Shown: positions 23,465-35,719 of the stretch, piece by piece
Layout of the letters: each line of letters opens with the position of its first letter
How positions within the stretch are numbered: position 1 is the first letter of the stretch
The notes under the pieces: generated by a model
Database searches by the model: none
What the model was told of the DNA's origin: nothing
Seen by the model: the letters and a program-made list of their open reading frames with translations, nothing else
Program-made: the position numbers and the translations under genes
Origin: Sphagnum magellanicum
Taxonomy: Eukaryota; Streptophyta; Sphagnopsida; Sphagnales; Sphagnaceae
Assembly (NCBI GenBank): GCA_021904315.1
Contig: CM038917.1
Location: forward strand, 17,530,041 to 17,594,040
Length of the DNA stretch: 64,000 nt
Reading direction: 5' to 3'

Positions 23465-25485
23465 GCCATTTAAAGCTTCAAAGGTTTATTAACAAGGCAT
23501 CTCTTCATCTTTAGGTTCAAAACTCAAATCATAGGCCTTAGAGGCACACCTATCCTGAGCTCAAGAAGCAAATTTTGTTAAGGATATACAAAATTTAAGA
23601 CCACTGAAAGAGGGGGGAAGTTCATCCCTTAAAATAAACAAATTGCACATGGGCCCAATTTGTCTTACATTACCTATGCTTCCTCTAAACAATCAACTTT
23701 AGTCTTGGAGGTGATGAATGTCAACAACAACAATCCATTAAAATCTTCAGACAATTGGAAACCAAATTTCCATCCAAATGCTTCCATGGATATCTTATTG
23801 ACAATATAAGTTCAACCTTTCAAAGGAAACCACCTCTCCTCATATACTCATGTGAACTTGCCCCCCATTCCCTTCCCAAAATTGCCATTTGCATTCTTGA
23901 GAGCCGCCTACTTTTTACTCTTATATATATATGTTCCCTATACTTGTATCTTTCTATTGAGTTTTGTAGGTGAAAAGCCTCTACATTGGCCAAATCCCCT
24001 AAGGAGCTAGTTTTTTTAATACAAAAGGTGAAAGAAAGGCAGCAAAGAGAACATTGTAGACAGAAAATTTGGCAGAGAGGACAGGAGAGAGGTGGTATGG
24101 AACTTGTGTGCTTGAGTGGGAGAAGGGCAATGTGCATTCTAGGGGAGCGGCTATGATGAGAGGTTGTTGACTAGTGTTATTGGCTGGTTATTGAGTTTTA
24201 AACCTGGTTATCAAGCCCAGTTATTAATAACCTACCAGCTGGTTCTTGATTTTTTTAATAACCGATTAAATTGATGGTCATATCATATTGAAATTTCAAA
24301 ATCTATTAGCTCAATTGGATGACCTGATTATCATCTAGGTAGGTTACTGATATTTAAATAATGATAAATTAAATTAAAAACCAGAAAAAATAACATTTTT
24401 ATTAAAAAAACCCCCATAACTAGTGTATAATTGGCAAGTTAATCAGCATTTATTAATGGTTATTTGATAACCTACCCTTATTGCATAACCAATGATTATT
24501 AACCAAAATATTTGGATAACATACCTGACACCTTTTTTAATATTAGTATTGATAACCTGTGTGCTCCCAAAAAAATTCAGGGAAAAAAAAAACCTGGTAG
24601 TTATTTTTTTTAAAAATAACTGGCCAACACTGGTGTTGAGCTTGTTGCTCATAGACCTAAAACCATGCAAAAGAGAGTCACAATGTGCTCAATTGAGAAA
24701 TTTGTGTACTTCTATTTATTTCCTTTATTGCACTACATGCATCCATTTTGACTATGAATACTGCAACTCTCCTCTACACTTCCTTTTTTCCTTCAAATTG
24801 CTTTTCCAAAACCAAAATGGATTCAAGATCACATCACAAAGAAGTTGTGTGCACAGATATATATATTCTCCTCCCTCTAGTTCTATTGGAAAAAAACCTT
24901 ATGATTGAGCTTGTGGGGCTATTGCTCGGAATGTGTTTTGTAGCAAATGGAGTCAAATGCTTAAGCATGATACATCATAGTTCATGCACACAAAGGTGTT
25001 GGGAGAAACTTGTTTGATTCTGATTCCAACAAAACTGCCTATGACTGTTTCATCTTTCTTCTTTCCAATTGATATGCATATGTCCTACATTGTTGCTAGC
25101 AAAACATCTTAGGTGCTGCTGTGGAGAATTTTTTTTTGGGTATTCATCCTTGATCTTGGGATTTTGTCCCCAATGTGGCTCACTTCAAAGATAGTGAATA
25201 ATGAGGCATGAGACAATCTTTAGAAGTGTCAAATTTGGGACACAATCGAAGATAACTAAAAATATAAATAATGTATTAAAGTTATTTGCAAAGACAATAA
25301 AATCCAAGAATAAAATCTTTGAATTTCATTGTTGAAACTAATGATGACAATCAATTGGGAAAATGACACAAAAAGAAATTCAAATTTCCTCTCAACCCAA
25401 CATAATTTGAGTTTCTTCATGTCAATGTGTTTTGCCTACATTTGCATGTCTACTTAGGATTTGATCAATGTTATGAGTTACCTAA
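23465..25485. other. Gene-free DNA
   Basis: No coding gene was supported. Between 24180 and 24620 there are recurring ggttattgat / aataacctacc words, another degenerate dispersed repeat also seen at 30080-30200. Open frames at 24492-25017 lack any recognisable domain. Confidence 0.45.
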
Positions 25486-25699
25486 CGGAAATTTAAAGAC
25501 CTTTCACACGTAGTGGTAGGGATTTAAAAAGTATGGCACCTAACATCATCTATCATGACAATTTATAACAATGATGCTTAGCCTCAACATGGTTGTTAAA
25601 TTGAATCCATTCACACCTAGTGCTAACTATCTTGATATCACTGACCTACCATTGGTTAAATTATTATACATTCACATATGTTGTTGGAGGTATTGGCTA

Positions 25700-26140
25700 C
25701 TTTTTTTAAAACTTTCTTTTGGCTTGTTGACAACCTTCTTCCACTTGCCCCTTTTAATATAATTGTGCATTTGCTTTCACTCTTCTTTGTTCTTTCCCTA
25801 TGTGCACTCATAGTTTATCTTGCTTTTTGTTTGTCTTTTGCACTTGCTTTCACTCTTCTCTACTCCTTGCTTGTGGCATTCACAATAGTTCCTCTTTCTT
25901 GATTTCATGCTTCCAATGTTTTGTTCATTATTTCATGACATTCTTTGAAAATCTTTGATTGTTGCACTTGTAGTGCTTTGTCGGTTGTTTCATGACACTC
26001 TTTGCAAATTTTCAACACCTATGTTCATTGTACTTCATCTTTGACACCTGCACTTGTGATGTTTCATTAACTGTTTCACGGCACTTTCGACAAATCTTCT
26101 TTATCTCCTTTTATTTGTTCAAACATCTTTTTTTAAGAAT
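25700..26140 (+). repeat. Degenerate repeat of CACTTG / TTTCATGACA phrases
   Basis: Phrases such as gtttcatgacactctttg and tgcacttg recur at roughly 65-80 base spacing (25930-26090). The Leu/Phe-rich open frames over this stretch are repeat by-products. Confidence 0.4.
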
Positions 26141-26649
26141 ATAACTTTCACTTTTGTTGCTTACGAATTCCCTTTTGTGTAGGTGTTTTTCATTTGTAGT
26201 AGTTGCGATCATCTCCCTTTTGTTGTTGGTTTGTGAATTGGCCATAGATATTCAAAGTGATTATGTTCTTTTCATGTTGTGCATTGTTTTGTTGGTTAAT
26301 GTGTTGCAACAATTGTTATTTGTAAGTGAAACAAATGCAACCAACTCACCTTTCTTCAAGCCCAACAACATTTCACCAATTGAACATGATTCAAGGATTG
26401 TTCTCAACTTGTTACATTGCATGTTATGCATATTATGTCTTTTTTGAATATGTTGTTAACTGAATTGGGTCACTAGGTGAAGCCCAAGAGCACAACTTGG
26501 TTTTTAAAATTTTATTAACAAAATTTGAGGAAGATAGGTGGGTGTAAAACTTTTGCATGAACAAAATGACTTTGTTTAGCATTATAGATTCTTCAAATTT
26601 GTTCTTCAAAAGAAAAACACCAAATATCACCAATTTATTCTTGTAGAGG

Positions 26650-27190
26650 TTTAGGGATGTTGTGTTATTTTTAAGTTGGTTTGGTCCCAATTTTTTTACC
26701 TACAATGAACTTTTTGCAATAAGAAAGTTGATAGTATCTTTAATCCTGCATGAATTTGTTGTTGCATTCATTTCTACATACAATGGTCTAATTACTTGGC
26801 TTTGGGGGAAAACAACGGCAATTGTAATGAATGAGTTTAAAATTTAGTGCAGTCTTTTGAATGTGAAAGGTGCCATTGATGGACACATTTCAATTGTTAA
26901 ATTCTAAACCCTAAACTTGTTTTATGTCTTAAAGACTATTATTATCACAAATTAGGATGGTATAATTTGGTGGCATAAGCAATTGTAGATTGGAACAAAA
27001 GATTTATTGATGTCGTTGATGTTGCTAAAGTACAAACATCCCATGGAATTGAAGAACATGAATGATTTGGTGATGCAATGCATAGGGAATTATGCATTTT
27101 TTTTGGACGATAAAGGTTTTTCACATCATCAAAGGAATGTACAGATTATAGACCTTCAACTTATTAGAAAATTTGGTTTAGAAATGAATT
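26650..27190 (+). pseudogene. PIF/Harbinger transposase remnant
   Basis: The plus strand shows KGAIDGHISIVK (26866-26905), with the first catalytic Asp in the GAIDG motif, DYYYHKLGWYNLVA (about 26932-26973), AIVDWNKRFIDV (about 26977-27012) and LDDKGFSHH (about 27100), matching the second catalytic region LGDKGYPLL. The order and spacing fit DDE_Tnp_4. The C-terminal part with the catalytic Glu is missing, because homology stops at about 27190 where the Myb-like gene's tail begins. Pieces lie in different frames with stops, so no protein is expected. It encoded the enzyme that cuts and pastes the element. Confidence 0.72.
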
Positions 27191-27204
27191 AACATTACTA
27201 AATT

Positions 27205-28387
27205 TTATAGTATTCTATACATGCTAAAGACATATTGTGCATCCTCTTTGTTATGTGCATTAGAGTTTTGTTTTGGAAAGAGGGGTTCCTTATTTTTGTC
27301 ATAGACCTTGAGTATCTCTTTCATGACATTTGTGAGGCTTGTAATTGCATTAACCATGTTCATTTGCATTTCATTGGTGATCTTGTTTTTACATTTTGAA
27401 GTAGTCCAACCATTTGTTAGCAAAACCCTCTTGATTTTTGGATTTCTTTTCTTCAATAATCAAGTTTGATTCATTTGTGTATTCTTGTATACGATCCATG
27501 GAGTCCATTAATAAATGAGTGCTTCATTTTGTCGCTTCAACCATTATTTTATGTGCCAAAAAATACTTGTATTTTACACCCATGTTACTAGTGTTTTTTA
27601 ACAATAATCCTTGACCTTTTACATTTTGAATTCCTTTGTTGATTAAATTTGATGTGTGAGGTTTTTGTGCTAGGTTGTGCATTGGGGGCTTGACTACATT
27701 GTCCATGGTGGCCTTCATGATGCCTACATTGGGATGTTGCCAATTTTACAACAACTTCATTCATGGCCTTTGTGAAAGTTTATGAATGTTCAAGAGTTAT
27801 GGTGGGATGAGGTTTTAAAAGTTCTTTCATGAATGCCCAATTGTCTTTGGTTCTTGTAAAATCTTCATAATAAAATAAAATAGTTATTTTTTTACATCAC
27901 CATTGTTAAAATTAATTGGTTCATTGGTAGTGAGCCCAACGATTGGATTGTTAATAATGTCTACATCTTACATGAAATCACAAATGTGTAAAGGGTTGAA
28001 TACTAGCTTCTTTCCCTATGAACTCCAAGATCATGTCATAGTGACTATTGTTAAAATATCATGGCAAATGATGTGCAACCTTGTCATGTGGGTTCATTGC
28101 CCAGTACTTTTCCATTATGCCCTATTCTTGAAATGCGATAAAAAATCTTCTTGACTTATCCAAGTTGGCTCCCCCTTTGTCTTTGTAGGAAGGGTTGTTT
28201 CTCATGTGTTGAACTAGCACTCATGACAATCACAAAGATTTTTTTCCAATTTTGTTACAAATATTTCAAACTAGTCCTATGGGTCAACCTTGTTCAATGT
28301 TGCGATATGCTCATCCCAATTTGTTTGGATGAATGCTATTATTTCCTCGTGCTCCCAATTTGGTTGCTTTCGTTTGCTTGAATGCAT
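27205..28387 (-). pseudogene. Myb/SANT-like trihelix gene remnant of the PIF/Harbinger element
   Basis: It starts with an ATG at 28387 on the minus strand: MHSSKRKQPNWEHEEIIAFI, then WDEHIATLNKVDP. A Trp-centred helix followed by EHEEIIAFI is the pattern of Myb/SANT-like trihelix DNA-binding domains, which PIF/Harbinger elements use as a second protein for end binding and nuclear import of the transposase. Stops follow at about residue 37 and further on. Downstream pieces (27718-27524; 27456-27205) are Lys/Asn-rich, with a possible coiled coil near MVNAITSLTNVMKEILKVYD. It converges on the transposase with almost no gap. Confidence 0.55.
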
Positions 28388-29191
28388 TTCAATTGACACA
28401 TATGAACTTGCCTTTTTTTTGTTTTGTCATAGTTGTGGATAGGTAAATCTATAGGGAGTTGCAAATTTTAAAAAATTTAACACACTTTCTTGTGTTGTTT
28501 TTTGTGAATATAGGAAAACATGCACGAAACATGCTACAATGCAAATGTGTTTTTGGATTGCTTACTTCCTTCATTGACTTGGTCAATGCAATTGTTTATG
28601 GTGAGATTGAATTTTTTGCATGAGAGCTACTTGTTTGGTGTAACCACAGTTTGATGCAAGAATGCTAGTTTGATGCCATGAAATTTTACAAAGATCGTGA
28701 TAGTGTTGTAGAGAGCTTTTGAAAACACAATTGAACATTGCAAAGGACTACTGCTCTTGTGTTCTTTGTAAAAGAGTTGGGCAAGGGGGCAAGGAGGTTG
28801 TAAGGTGATGGTGTAATTTAAACTAACATTAAGTTAATTGTCCATTTTTGGGTCATATACATAACATCACATTTTTCATTATAAATCTAGTTGTTAGGAA
28901 GATTTGATGGTAACAAACATTTTTTTAAACTTTGAGATAACATTGCATGCCACATAGGATGCCACTTTAGCATTTGTGTTACATAACATTTTAGATATGG
29001 ATAATCATCTGAAATTTCAGGTTTTTTAACACACAATATAACATCAACTTAACCATAGGTGTGATTATACAAAAACCTACCTAATGGGGTTAGTTAGTTA
29101 AAGATTTTAAAAGTTAAGGGGATGGGGAGCAACCTATATTGCAATAGGTATGCATAATCATGTGTATAGGAACTTGCAAGGGTGACGTTTG

Positions 29192-29359
29192 TATATGAGT
29201 TTTTTAAACGAATTGTGAAATATTCTAGCAAGCATGAATTGGAGCTTCGGAACAAGAGGTGACAAAAGAATCAGATATATGAGTTTTTAAAACGAATTGT
29301 GAAATATTCTAGCGAGCATGAATTGGAGCTTCGGAACAAGAGGTGACAAAAGAATCGCA
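29192..29359 (+). repeat. Near-perfect 84-bp tandem duplication
   Basis: Units 29192-29275 and 29276-29359 differ at only a few positions. Both contain aaacgaattgtgaaatattc and gagcttcggaacaagaggtg. This is a recent local duplication with no gene. Confidence 0.92.
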
Positions 29360-30645
29360 CGTGGGGGGGAAGAAAAAATATATGGGCAGAATGTAATGAT
29401 ACAGCTGTTATGGAATTTGGAACAAAACTTTTTGTGGGTTGTAAAACTGTAGTTATGTGTAAATGCTGTGGCTTCCATCAACCAGTCCAGTTGATGCTGC
29501 CTCAGATCCTGCATATCTCTCATTGAGAGGCTGAGGAGTCCCAGAGTATATTGGCTTGCTTGGGTGGTATGATCATCGGAATACAAAGTGTATTTAAAAG
29601 TCAACAATTAAATCCACAAGTTCCCAAAGAATGAACATCATCTTACTAGCCAAGTAACAAGAGGCTTGGTATTCCCAAATTTTTTTTGCAAGCATCTCAA
29701 GATTGTTCTGCGCAAATCTAGGGTAAGGGAATGTGGTGGTTGGTGAGGATGACTATTGAGCCTCGTGACAACAATCTTGGGGGGGAAGTTTCATCCAGTT
29801 TTCAATGTCAAATCCCAAGAGATAGTATGAGCAAGAAAAATAAAAAACTACGCAAAATAAGGGAATAACGAGATTTGCGGGAGTGGGGGGGTGTTATTGC
29901 CTTCTTAACCCTACCAAATACCCGCCATGGTGAACCGGCACTTGTGTTGGTACCCTCGCCTTTTGTGTGAGGCCTCGTACCGGCCATATTAAACCCAAAC
30001 AATGTTAGATTTGAAACCTGATTTTTACCCTATTTAGAGACAATTTTAATATATTTTGGGGGTTTTTTATCAGTGTTGGTCAGTTATTGAGAAAACACCT
30101 GGTTATTCATTTGATTATTGATGATCAATAAATAATATACCCATCTAGTATTGATGAGTTAGTTATCATCGAGGTAGGTCATCAATCTTAAAACACTAAA
30201 CAAAAAACAAGATTAAAAAAAAATCCTCTAACCAGCAATATGACCAGTGGTTCTCAACTGGGTATTTGAGAACTGACCCTTATGCATGAAAAAACTATTG
30301 TAATAATAGTTTTATTTGATTGCAATCAATTACTTGACCAATTGTGAGAAAACCCATTTCATCCTTTAAATTTTCAGATTGATGAGATAGTTTTCACAAA
30401 GAAAATTATAATCCCCTACAAACTAGGTAAAATGCTCTTGACCAATTATTTAATTTCATTTTTTGGGCATTTTAAGCTGCAAACTTCCCCGAACCGGTCA
30501 GCTTAGAAATCTTACAGCCACCTATGTAAGTCAAGACATGAGCACCTAGCCTAAAAAGGCATTTTGGGAAGGCTAATATGACACCCAAGTTGTAAATGTT
30601 TTTGCCCAAGCCATTTAGGGCAGCCTAAAAGACGTTTTTTGGGGG
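29360..30645. other. Gene-free DNA
   Basis: No gene was seen. The stretch 29870-30000 is moderately GC-rich (accggcacttgtgttggtac). Around 30080-30200 there are ggttattgatgat-type words similar to 24.2 kb. Confidence 0.45.
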
Positions 30646-30649
30646 AGTG

Positions 30650-31085
30650 GGGGAGAGGGGGAATCTAAAACCTTCCTTGGGCAGCTGGGCTCCATAAAGT
30701 GGGCAGCTGGGCCCCATAAAGTGGGCAGCTGGGCCGCTGTAGTAGTAACTAATCTTTGACTCAAATTTACATGGAACGTCATGGTAAAAACAGTGAAGTT
30801 ACTGAGCAATCCCGGGCTCTGGACCCGGGCCACCAGGTAGGGCCCCTCCTGATTATTCCTCACCCGGCAGAGCAGCGAGTTTTGCCAGGGATCCGGTAAA
30901 GAAAAAGCCAAAGTTAAGTACCAAGGAATAACCGGGGAATAGCCGAGGAATAGCCAGAGTGGAACAACAGCAGCAGGGACCCGCGGGCCCGGCCTTCGCC
31001 GACATATTTCCCCAGGTTGATAAGTACGGCCCTACAATCATAGCCCCTGGCCCCCCCCCCTCCGCCCCCAAAGGTTCTCCAAAGT
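30650..31085. other. Second GC-rich island with a 22-bp tandem repeat
   Basis: About 430 GC-rich bases with abrupt edges. Three units of gggcagctgggc(c/t)ccataaagt start at 30679, 30701 and 30723 (period 22). The island ends in a run of C at about 31051-31060. Phrases such as cccgggctctggacccgggc form short palindromes. The minus-strand frames are open but show no domain. Its composition resembles the 20.8 kb island. Confidence 0.55.
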
Positions 31086-31089
31086 GTCC

Positions 31090-33365
31090 TTTACAGTTAT
31101 TATAGCTTATCTTGTACACGCCCTTGTTTTCTCTTTTCTCTTTTCATAATAGCTTATCATTATTATTTTTTGCCTTTTTCTTTCTTTTCCTCAGGGATTA
31201 TCGTTCTTTTTTCTTTCCTTTTTCCCCTCTTTGAAGACTTTTGCTTATCTTCTTTGAACATTGAACAAAAATCCCAATGCAAGAAATCTCCATGAAAATT
31301 ATTACCAAGGAAATTGGGGGCAACCTCTTGGTATTGTTAGAAAGCTTTGACAATATTGGTATCTAATTTACATAGTTTTTATATATTAGTGTGTGTCTAA
31401 TATAATTACCTATTAACTACTAACTCAAGGGATGCCATATTCAATTTATAAATTATTTTGTGCTTTTTCTCTTTTTCTTTTTTTTTCTCCAAGAATTTTA
31501 ATCTGAACTCCAAATTGAAAAAAAAACTACCCCCTAATTATGACATAAAAAAGATTACAATGGGTAGGTAGTATATTATTTGGGGCATAATGATTTTCCG
31601 TTGGAGCTATTGATGAAGTTCCCAAGGATGACCAAAGTTTTGTCTAATGTGTACCATTCTTCCGGTAGTCACCAAGTTCCCGGGGAAAAAAAGAATACAA
31701 GGAAAGACAACCACATCAATGAAATTTTAATTTTCCATCCAAGACTATATACCCTCCAAGCGAGATGTATCGGGCAGCTTCCATCTAGAGATCCATCCAC
31801 AAATTCCATATGCCAAATACCAAATACCAAGGGGGGAAAATATTAAGTAATAAGTAATTCTTTTGTCATTACATGAAATAATTAAGCTAAGTGTGTTTGA
31901 GATTTTCTTTCATAATTTTGGCATGATAGGCAAGTATTCTTCAAAAAAAATTGGCAGTTCCAAAAGGAAATTAATCAGTGCCTAACCAAGCTAAGTACTA
32001 TGATAATAAATTGTAGTTTTCTAGGCCAACTTGGCTCACACCTTGCAAAAATAATGCCAGAAAACTTATACCTTTGATTTGAAGACAAAATATGTGATAA
32101 TTTTTTTTAATTTTCTCAAAGCAAAAAAATAGCCAAAACCACAAAATTCTCTTCATATGGTTCCTATATTTATACTCTTTCCCTTGCCAAGGTTCTTTAT
32201 AATAATAAACCCCACAACTGAAAAAATACCCTAAGTACATGGGTACTCTCTCTAGAAATAATAGGGGAACGACTTGACTAGAGTTGAGTCGATCATCATA
32301 GTTGACAAGACCAAAGAAAGTCCCATGCTTTGATTGCTTGCAAGTTTGGTCATTCTTCTTCCCCCTTGCATTGGCAACTGGAATCAAAATACTGAATGGT
32401 CACGAGCATGTGTTTCCCTTCCAACAGACAGTCCTTTCTTTGCACACAAACACACCCAATTGCAGGATGATGGAGAAAATAAACGAGGGCTAGTTTCATA
32501 ACACAAATTAAATCAATCACTACTCAAAATACACATTACTAATACTTCTCTTCCTTTTTTTTCTCTAATCCAAACCAAAAGCCAAATTACTTACCAAAGT
32601 CCTATAAAATAATTTTTGAAATTACTTAATTATTTAATTTATAAGCACAAAAAGGCAGCCCCTTTTTTACTTCTTGTTCGTCTTCTTCCTTAGCTTCTCT
32701 TTGAGGTAAAGAATTAGAGAAAAAAAAAGTTTTTATCATTTAGTATTTTTATATATGGTACACAAATGAGGTTTCCAAAGTATCATGTAGGCTTAAGGAA
32801 GAGAGGGTTAAGCCTACTTTGTGTATCCTTTGCTTTTATGTAGTACTAAATGCAATGTTGTACATTAAAAAAACCATAATGAAAGTGTACTAACTCTTTG
32901 TTCCCTTTGGTGTGAAAGGGGGTTTCTTGGTACAATTCTCATTTAGCGGCTCCAATTCACCTCACTCAACTAGAAGGACAAGATCTTGACTTTCTCATAT
33001 TCAACTCCATTTTACACAATTATTACTTGATTAGGTGGTTGGTAACTTGGTGAAGCCCAAGTGGGATGGATGCGTCATCTTTTAGGTTTGTTGTTGTTGT
33101 TTTGATTGCAAAATTGTTACAAGTAACATAGTAGTGAATGGCAAGGGGTTTTTATTTATTTATTTATTTATTTTATTTATTATTTATTTTTCCCCTCTTG
33201 GTGGTATAGTTGTCATTTCACAATTAGTTAGTTCACTCCACATCATTTTATTAAAAATCATTTTTTCTTTAATTTCTTAGTAATGTTCCTGTAGGTATTG
33301 GTGGGTAGAAAAATGCATACAAGCAATGGGCATGTAGTACTTGGGTACACGAATGAACATTTATT
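31090..33365. other. AT-rich gene-free DNA
   Basis: No convincing gene was found. A 129-codon minus-strand open frame (32387-31998) lacks any recognisable domain and is probably chance. A small hairpin aggctta...taagcct lies at about 32788-32815, and a (TTTA) run at 33150-33186. Confidence 0.45.
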
Positions 33366-33368
33366 TTT

Positions 33369-35715
33369 GGCCTTGCCTTGGTAGGCATGGATATTGTGTT
33401 TAGATTCATTATAGAGTATACCTAGTAGCTTAATGGATTTTGACCCCTAGGTAATAAATAATAGGTCTATTTTTGTATGAGGATTTTTGAAAGATGATAT
33501 TTTGGCTTGTGTTGAAACTTGAGATTAGTTATAGAGTTAATAAATATCTCGAAGGATTTTGGTTTCTTTTAGAGGATTTTTTTAAAAGATTATATTTTTG
33601 CATGGTGAAATATTTGAGTTTCCATAATTCATCTTTGGCATTAAGATACTTTTTAATGTTAATGGCAAGGCCACTGTGTGACACATCCCTTGTTAGGTGT
33701 ACAAATGGGTACTTAGTGAGCAAATCAATTTGGAGTTGAGAGATTGGGGTGGGCTGTTAATTTATCTTTCACAAGAGATGGGTTGTTCCAAACAGTTTTG
33801 TTGGTAGAGTAAGGGGGTAGCTAATTGTTTGAAGTCCTCCCAAAATCATAATAGGTATGCAAAATTTACTGAAATGTTATTTTTGCCACACTGAAGTGAG
33901 GACTAGTGTACTTCTTGCAACATTTTTGTACTTTTAAGCACATAGAAACAAGTTTTTTTTTATGAGGCCAATGGTAGAGTTCCCCATTACAATTCAAGCA
34001 ATTGCTACTAAGGTTTGAAGTAGGAAGTGAGAATGGCGCAATGCTCAAAATAATTGCCTAAAGTAATGAAGTGAGGAATGGCACAATCCTCAAAATTATT
34101 TCTCAAAAGAAGTCAATACTCAATGCCATCATCAACCCATTAGTTGAAAGCAAAGGAGAAAATTTTCTAAATAAAAGACACAATTCATCTATGGTCTGGG
34201 GTGGCAGATAATGTTATTTGCTTTGATCATATTATATGACATAATCTTCCATTAATGATCATATAGTCCTAATAGTGCTAAAAATGTGTCTATTGAGCAT
34301 GATTATTTAAAATTTAAAAAGTTTAATTTCCCATCCCAGACCATAATGTCATGGAATGGCCTTGCCATATGCATAATGATGTTGGGTACATTGCCCAGCT
34401 CCCCTAAAGGGCCTTATCCAAATAATAGGCAAGGTTTGACCATGTGTCCCATGTGTGGCATGTGCCCCATTGCTGGAGGCTTGTTTATAAGAATTTAGCA
34501 CATATGGACACTTAGTGTCAGATGAATGAATGAATGAATGAATGATGGGCACACGCATGAATTTCAGATGAAAATAATTGAATGTCAATGATGAACAACA
34601 AGCCTGGGTAGGGTAATGAGTAAACCAACCACACTTGCCATTTCTCTATTTTATGCTTATGTCTCTCTTGCTTGCAATACTTGAGTGCGGAATTTCTAAA
34701 AAAAAAAAGTTAATTAAATTGTTTTGGCACAAATGATGAATGGGGTATTTTTAGCCCCTAAAGAACCAGGCAAACCTTTTAGTCCATTTTTCAAATTTTG
34801 AAGTGCCATAATATTTTTTGAAAAAAAAAACAAGCTTCTATAATCAGACAAACCCACATGGCCTAACAAGAAGAGAACAAATATTAAAAAGCTGCAATCA
34901 CACCTGATGACAAGAAGGTATCAACTATCAACTCAATCTTTAGAAAGACATGTTTCTTCATGAATTCATACCAAAAATGTACTAACAGAATATTGAATGT
35001 GGATGCTGCTTTTGTGCCACATATATGGTGCATGTGCACATAGCGGCACGGGATTCACAACAACCAACCGCTAAATTTCTTATGGAACAATGGTTGTTCA
35101 TAGTTACTAAGCCTCGGATGAAAGAAAGGGGAGGAGTAAGTAAGTACATGATGCTTTCATATGAGATTTCAAACCATAGGAATAAAATTTTGGAAGATTG
35201 TTGAGGGGCAATATTGATATGACAAGTGTTTTTGCTTTACAAAATGCAGAGCCTGGCCACTCGCATGTCAATGCCCAGAGTTGGTGGAAGAAATGAAATG
35301 AAAAGGTAAAAATTTATCAAAAAATTGTGATGAATGAATAAACCTTAGAGTTGGCCAACAATTGCACCAAACCAACAAGGGGTGTGTCACAATGTGACCT
35401 TGCCATTTTACATTAAAAAATATCCTTAAGGCAAAAGAAGAATTATGGAAACTCAAATAATTTCACCATGCAAAAATATAATCTTCAAAAAATCCTCTAA
35501 AAGAAACCAAAAATCCTTCAAGATAGTATAATAACTCTGTAACTAATCTCAAGTTTCAACACAAGCCAAAATATCATTGTTCAAAAATGCTCATTAAAAA
35601 AAAAAAAAGACCTATTATTATTGCCTAGGGGCCTATAAAAATCCCTTAAGCTACTATACTCTATAATCAATCTAAACACAATAATATCCTTAAGGGCCTC
35701 GGTAGGCAAGGCCAA
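33369..35715. repeat. Large inverted repeat with arms of about 360 bp
   Basis: The left arm 33369-33730 and the right arm 35340-35715 are reverse complements at high identity over most of their length. Shared words include ttttggcttgtgttgaaact, gaaacttgagattagttaca and tttgagtttccataattc on the left-arm strand. Both arms end at a ggccttgcc palindrome on the outer side. About 1.6 kb of unrelated AT-rich DNA lies between, including a (GAAT) run at 34526-34544. It is either one DNA element with long terminal inverted repeats or two opposed insertions of one family. A third copy begins this window. Confidence 0.85.
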
Positions 35716-35719
35716 CAAA

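Larger units (their letters stand above)
25600..29095. mobile_element. Decayed two-gene PIF/Harbinger element
   Basis: A transposase remnant on the plus strand (26650-27190) and a Myb/SANT-like gene remnant on the minus strand (28387 to 27205) converge, as in PIF/Harbinger elements, which carry both genes. The motif CATTCACACCTAGTGCTAAC at about 25608 faces inward. Its inverted relative, read from about 29077 on the minus strand as ATCACACCTATGGTTAAGTT, faces it from the right. Both resemble the end of the 23249 MITE. The outer limits are approximate; a similar but weaker motif lies at about 25492. The target duplication is not certain. The element has several stops and frame changes in both genes and is inactive. 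Confidence 0.6.

Noticed and set aside
31998-32387. 129-codon minus-strand frame as a host gene
   Set aside because: There is no recognisable domain, its composition follows AT-rich DNA, and there are no neighbouring exons or promoter-like sequence.
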